Shown here piece by piece: positions 26,401-32,400 of a DNA stretch of 64,000 nucleotides (position 1 is its first letter; each line of letters opens with the position of its first letter). The notes under the pieces were generated by a model that was given only the letters and a program-made list of their open reading frames with translations, was not told where the DNA came from and did no database searches. This stretch comes from Stichopus chloronotus. Lineage: Eukaryota; Echinodermata; Holothuroidea; Aspidochirotida; Stichopodidae. The DNA is taken from positions 15,207,444-15,271,443 of the forward strand of contig CM037848.1 in NCBI GenBank assembly GCA_021234535.1, in the 5' to 3' direction. Position numbers and translations under genes: made by a program.

Positions 26401-29400
26401 ACTAGAATTTATCATATGTATTACTTTAACATGACACGGCCCATATCACCAGGATCACAATAACATATATACGAGTTTTCTGTCTGTATCACCAGGGCCT
26501 CTACAAGTCTGTGTCCTTCAAGTTCTCTCATACATAAAGTTGGTATTATCAGGGTCTCTGTAATATATGTCCAGTCTTTATCATCAGGCTCTCCATAACA
26601 TACAGTACATTTTATATTATCAGGGTCTCTATAACATATATGGCCCGTATTATCAGAGTCTCTGTATAACATACCATGTAAATTGTTTAATCTGGGTCTC
26701 TACTGTATAACATATATCTTGTATTATCAGGGCCTCTATAACATATATTTTGCATCAGGATCTTTTCTACATAACATTATACAGTATCTTGTATTATCAG
26801 GATAATATAACACATTTTGAATTATCATATCATTAACATATAACATATTTTCAATTATCAGGGACTTTATAACATATATTTTGTATCAGGATCTCTTCTA
26901 TATAACATATACAGTATCTTGTATTATCAGGGTCTCTATGACATACAGTCTTCATCATCAGGGTTTCTATAACAAAGAGTTTTCACAAGGTTCTCTACAA
27001 CACATAGTTTGTATCATCAGGATTTCTAAAACAGATACAGTAGTTTAAGAATTAGGGTCTCACTAACATAAAGTCCACATCATAAGGGTCCTTATAACAT
27101 GCAGCCTGGATATTTAGATATGGTTTAAAATGCACATACACTCTGTACTCACTGTATCATCCCTGCCGTTGCTTCCTCACAACTTCCTGGTGTGGGTATT
27201 CACGAGTATATACTTACCCCTTGCCTCACTTTAATGCATACATTCGACCCTACGCTCAAAATGTCCTCGAAACCAATTCTAGCACCGCGCCCTCTAAGGC
27301 CTTGCTCGCCCTCGTAGGACTGATGTCAAATGCATGCATTAGTGAGGCAGGAGGTAAGTATATGTGTACGATGTGAATTCATAGTTTTATATTGTGTATC
27401 AACCTCCTCAATCAATGTACCTGAATCAATGTACCTGCAACTCTATTGCAATGGCAACTACAACAATGTCTGTATCATTGCTGTCATCCCTACTGTCATT
27501 ACCATATACTGTTATGTCTGGAGGGCGCGGTGTCAAAATTGTTTTTGGGTGCATTTTTAACAAAGTCAAACTAATGCATGAGTAAGCAAGGGGAAAGTAC
27601 ATATGTCTACAGCAACAGTCACTAAGGTTACTACTGCATGCATCTTGACGTAATTTAACAGACAGTTACATGCTCTCTCCACGGTGCTTTTACCAAAAAC
27701 TGAAAGTAAAACACCCATCATTCAAACGGGAAGCAGTGCAAGGACCGTACCTCGTCGGGCTGAAAACGTGCCGCTTAACACGACGCCAAACAAATCAGGT
27801 AAGTTACACCTTCATGCAATACTTTACAAAATATGACCTCCAAAATATTGTAGGATAATAAACTATTACAGTGGGATACAGCTGAATATTCAGGCTATTG
27901 TAATAACCACAATATCAATGCATAAACGATTTGTCAAGATTCTTTCCTTTTTACTAGAGCAGTAGGTAAAAGGGTAAACCCTTTGAAACCAAAGTATTAA
28001 GTGCATTACGGTTACCTCTGCAGGAGATTTCCCATAGGTCAGCATTCCTTTTTCTAAGACGAAATACCTCTGCGGGGACAAACACAAAGGAAGTATGTTA
28101 GAGCATTTCACATACAGTAGACTCAGTACACTTAACAAAACATTATTCCATGGATATAAACAGACCTCAAATGCAGATGTTCGTAACAACTGAAGTCACA
28201 ATCTTGAACTTTCATTCAATTAAAAGAGTGGATGGAGACCATGCACACCTGAGTAAAATGTTTTTGTTTTTTTTTTTTGTCAAGACTTGTTTTTTGTATG
28301 TTTGTGTTTGTTTAGGATGAACTGTAATTGATGTTACTTTTTTGTTACACTTCTACAGTTCATGTGTATGGCCTTTAAGAAAGGCTCCAGCTCGCTTCAT
28401 CTTCTTTCAGGCAACTACCTTTCCTCCTACTGTATAAGAGTGTGACCTTTCCAAATACCATCCAAGCAAGCCTTCACAAGTAAGTGAAAGAGGCCCTCCC
28501 TTTGCGGCTGAAACTGGTCTCTCTCTCTTGATAGTAAGTAAAGCACTGTACCCTGTATGTACATTTGTATGGGATGATTTACACAGCAAACACAAACAGA
28601 GGCTCCTGAAATCTGAATACTTTGACTAAAATATGTGCTGTCTTTAATACTGCTGTTGATGGAAAAGGTAGGAAAAATTTAATTTACAAGTGTGTGCCCT
28701 ACTGTACCCTTGGGGAACAATGCAAGTTTTAAGTGTGTTTCTAGTGATTTGAAATAAGGGATTGAATAGCCAGAATATTTTGCTGTCAAGTCAATCGTCC
28801 ACACTGTGTACACAGTGGGAATGTAACACTGCTCTCTCACCTACTACAGTGTTCAGATGACTGGATTTGCCAAAGGTTGGCCTTCCTTCAATCCCCTACA
28901 AATCATTACATCCAAGGAACATAACATGAATTTGAGAGAGCAATTCCCTGCCCTGTCTTTTAGACAATACCTCTAAGGTTACTGGTTTTTGTCATCAATG
29001 TCAGTTTCTGTGTTCTAGCTGAGGAACGGTATTGCGGGAATCACGCGTTTATCTCCTGAATCACCGGCACAAAGGTAAATTTTTTGTGGGGAAAGTTATG
29101 TACATTTTTCCACAGCTGAGGTCACAGCTACAATTATACATACCACAATAAACTGAAATAGAATATTTACCAAGTGACAATTGAAAATTTTGATTTTGAA
29201 AATCTCTCCCAACATTTTTTTAGAGAGCTTTCCACTCCCAGGTTCCAATTCCTTAGCCTGAACACCGGTCAGTTTCTGTATTCTTGGCCAAATTTTAGGT
29301 TTCCTTCAGCAGTGGAGGAGTACAGTACAATTGTTTATTTTCATTTTCATTTGCATCGACCTAGAGTAAACTGTACTGTAAAACACTGCAAATTGTTAAT

Positions 29401-32400
29401 ACTTGCAGCAACCTGGATTTTACCCCTTAGGTTAGATTCTAATTCTTTTATTTAAAGGGGCCAATCCTGAGACATTTTGTAAAATTGGTTAACTTGTAAA
29501 TTTTCATGTTAGTCTCCTTTGGTTTGGTTGCTAACTTTTCAGTAAAGGAAAGCAAGATGTTGAGGATTTTTAATACATTGCACCTCAAGAATAACCCCAA
29601 TAGAAAAACTGGCAGTTTGTCACAAAATTAAAATCAGTTTTCTTTTTTCTTATTGGTTTGTGAGTACAATAATGAAGGGACTGTACAATGGAAGAAGTCT
29701 GAGATGACAATATTCAAGAAAACGTACTCAACACAATCCAAACAGATCAGAAAATTAATGAACTCATACAGTACGATTCATGAACAGCTTGAAACGGTAT
29801 GAAACGTTAGGATAGTTAGAATGAAGAGAGGTTCAATGACCAGACAGCATTGAGGGGGGTGCTAGAAAGTTACCACTAGGGTAATAGACATGGTAGAGAA
29901 AGAAACTGCTACAAAGGCTACCAAAAAGCAACACACATGGTGGATGGAGGGTACTGCTAGAAGATAACCAGAGGCCAACAGACATGGTAAAGCTCACTAC
30001 TAGAGGGTTACCAGAGGATAAAAGTATGGTAGATAGATGGCAATGCAAGGGAGTTACCAGGTAGACATGGAAAATAGAAGGCACTGCTAGAAAACTTCAG
30101 GGCAACAGGCATAGTAGATAAGAGGGGGCATTTTTAGAAGTTTATCAGAGAGCAACAGACATGGTAGAAAGAAGGCAATGCTAGAAGGTCACCAGAAGGC
30201 AACAGACATGGGGATAGAGGGCACTGCTAGAAGGTTACCAGAAAGCAATAGACATGACATATAGAGGGCACTGATAGAAGGTTACCAGAAAGCAACACAC
30301 ATGGTGGATGGAGGGCACTGCTAGAAGATTAACAGAGGCCAACAGACATTGTGTAAGGGGCACTACTAGAGGGTTACCAGAGGACAACAGATATGGTACA
30401 CAGTACAGGTAGATATTGTAAGAGGGCACATTTTTAGAAGTTTATCAGAGAGCAACAAACATGGTACAATGAAGGCAATGCTAGACGGTTACCAGAGAGC
30501 AACAGCCACGGTGAATACAGAGGAAATAAAATACACTCAGTTCTACTGTATCAGCTATGTATTTTCCACGTAAATTTGAAATGGTATGTGTTGTCATACT
30601 TTTGTTGACCTTCTTCTGTTCATATCTAAAGCAAAGTTGACTATGTGCACATCATTCGTTCATCAACGCTGATTTGATACTTAAAAACTGTTATCAAATC
30701 TTTCACTTTTATTATTAATTATTAAATTCATAGATGAGATTCCCCTTGCTGATTAAAAATGTCAAACAAGAATTTCACACAAAAGAATTGATGACACACA
30801 ATTGACACAAAGCCAGTGCAAACATCATCTAAGCACAACTCACTGGCTTCACAAACCAGATCTCCGAACATGCACGGATTAAAGGTACGTGTCCCATACA
30901 GCGTGAACCACGGGGTTCTGTTTAAAATGTATAGCAAATCATACATGTGTCATGCCACAGTAACACGAACAACGCGTTTCTTCGCAATGTTGATCTTCAA
31001 AAAGATCTTTACAACATCTTAGCAGTGCATCCAACTGCCATCCTTTCCAAACCATACATACCTCTAGTGTCTTGAGTACTACTCTACATTACTCAATGCA
31101 TTGAAACAGTCCTTGCCCAGTCTACCTTTATAGGGACTAATTGAGTTTCACTATTTTTTTTTTTTTTTCACCATTTTTTCCAAACATATCAAGTTTCTTT
31201 CACATACAATACTGATGACAAACAGTGAAAGACGATCACTGCGTACAGTATCACACACAATGGAACAAATACTGAGTGAGAAATTAATGATTTAATTTGA
31301 TTTTTGAAAATTTGTGACCAGACACTTTTTCACATTACTATAGCAACTACTGTGGTAAGTATGTACTGTACAAACAGAGTACAAGGCTGGGTCAAAAGTT
31401 AACAGTTTTCATAATTTTTGGATGTGGAATGAAAAGTACTCATTATTAGCAATTGACATGTGTTTGTATCCTTCAAAATCCTCTCAAATAAAGTCAATAT
31501 CAACTCAATCCTATATTAAAAAAAATTGAAAACAAGAAAGAATGCAGAAAATAGCATAACTGGTTGATTGAAGGAGCCTTCCTTGATATTATAGTTTTTC
31601 ATCCTAGTAGAATATCTGGCTGTACACAACCAAAATGTTGACTGAAATTTTCTGGCAGCTGACAGAATAGGCAAGAAAAATCTTTGAGAAACAGTATGTC
31701 CCAATTTAAGGAGAATTTCAAATTTGAGCTTGCTATGGTCTACTGTAGCAAAGATTTTGGAGATAATATTAGCTGTTAGCTCAGTCTCTACTCATCCATT
31801 TTTTTAATTCAGGTCAGAGAGGGCCTGCTGTAACTAGTGTTAGAACTTTATCAGAGGCACGTTGCAGCACTTGGTTAAACAATGCATTAGTATAAGCAAG
31901 GTATAATACTGTGTATGTCTACGATGTGAATTCTATTTGTACATTTTGCAGAATGCACACTGTACATGTTCCTTAAAGACCCATTCAGAGAGGACGAATA
32001 CACACACAGTGGCACTGTGTGAAGTATTTCTCACAGAACCTTCCTTTGAGGTATAAATTATGAATCCCTTGATGTAAAAGTTGATAACTCCTGGTGATCT
32101 ATCACCATAGCAACAATGTAGATGAAGACTGATGAAACTTACGGTATAGTGCACGTTACACCAGGGGGAAGCTTCGCTCACAACTTCATTTATCTTTTTG
32201 AGTTCTGACTCTTTCATTTAATTACTATATATCTGAATGGAACGTGAATTTATAGGTATGAACGGTAATGACAAATATGATGAGTGTTGTGTAACTAGAT
32301 ATGCCTTTCATGTAGACTGTTGTCAGTTAAATGAAAAAATTTTTCGCGAAATTAAAAGCCTCATATTTAAATGTCATTTGCAGGGAATTATTACTGTACA

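Larger units (their letters stand above)
26253..28015. other. Intron 2 of the ORP gene
   Basis: It is filled by a long ATCAGGG-type tandem repeat (26314-27110), two family 3 elements (27174-27378 and 27520-27610) and a GC-richer open patch (27670-27800). Confidence 0.7.

Noticed and set aside
26421..26672. 83-codon frame with repeated CYxDPD pattern
   Set aside because: It is translated from the 26314-27110 minisatellite.
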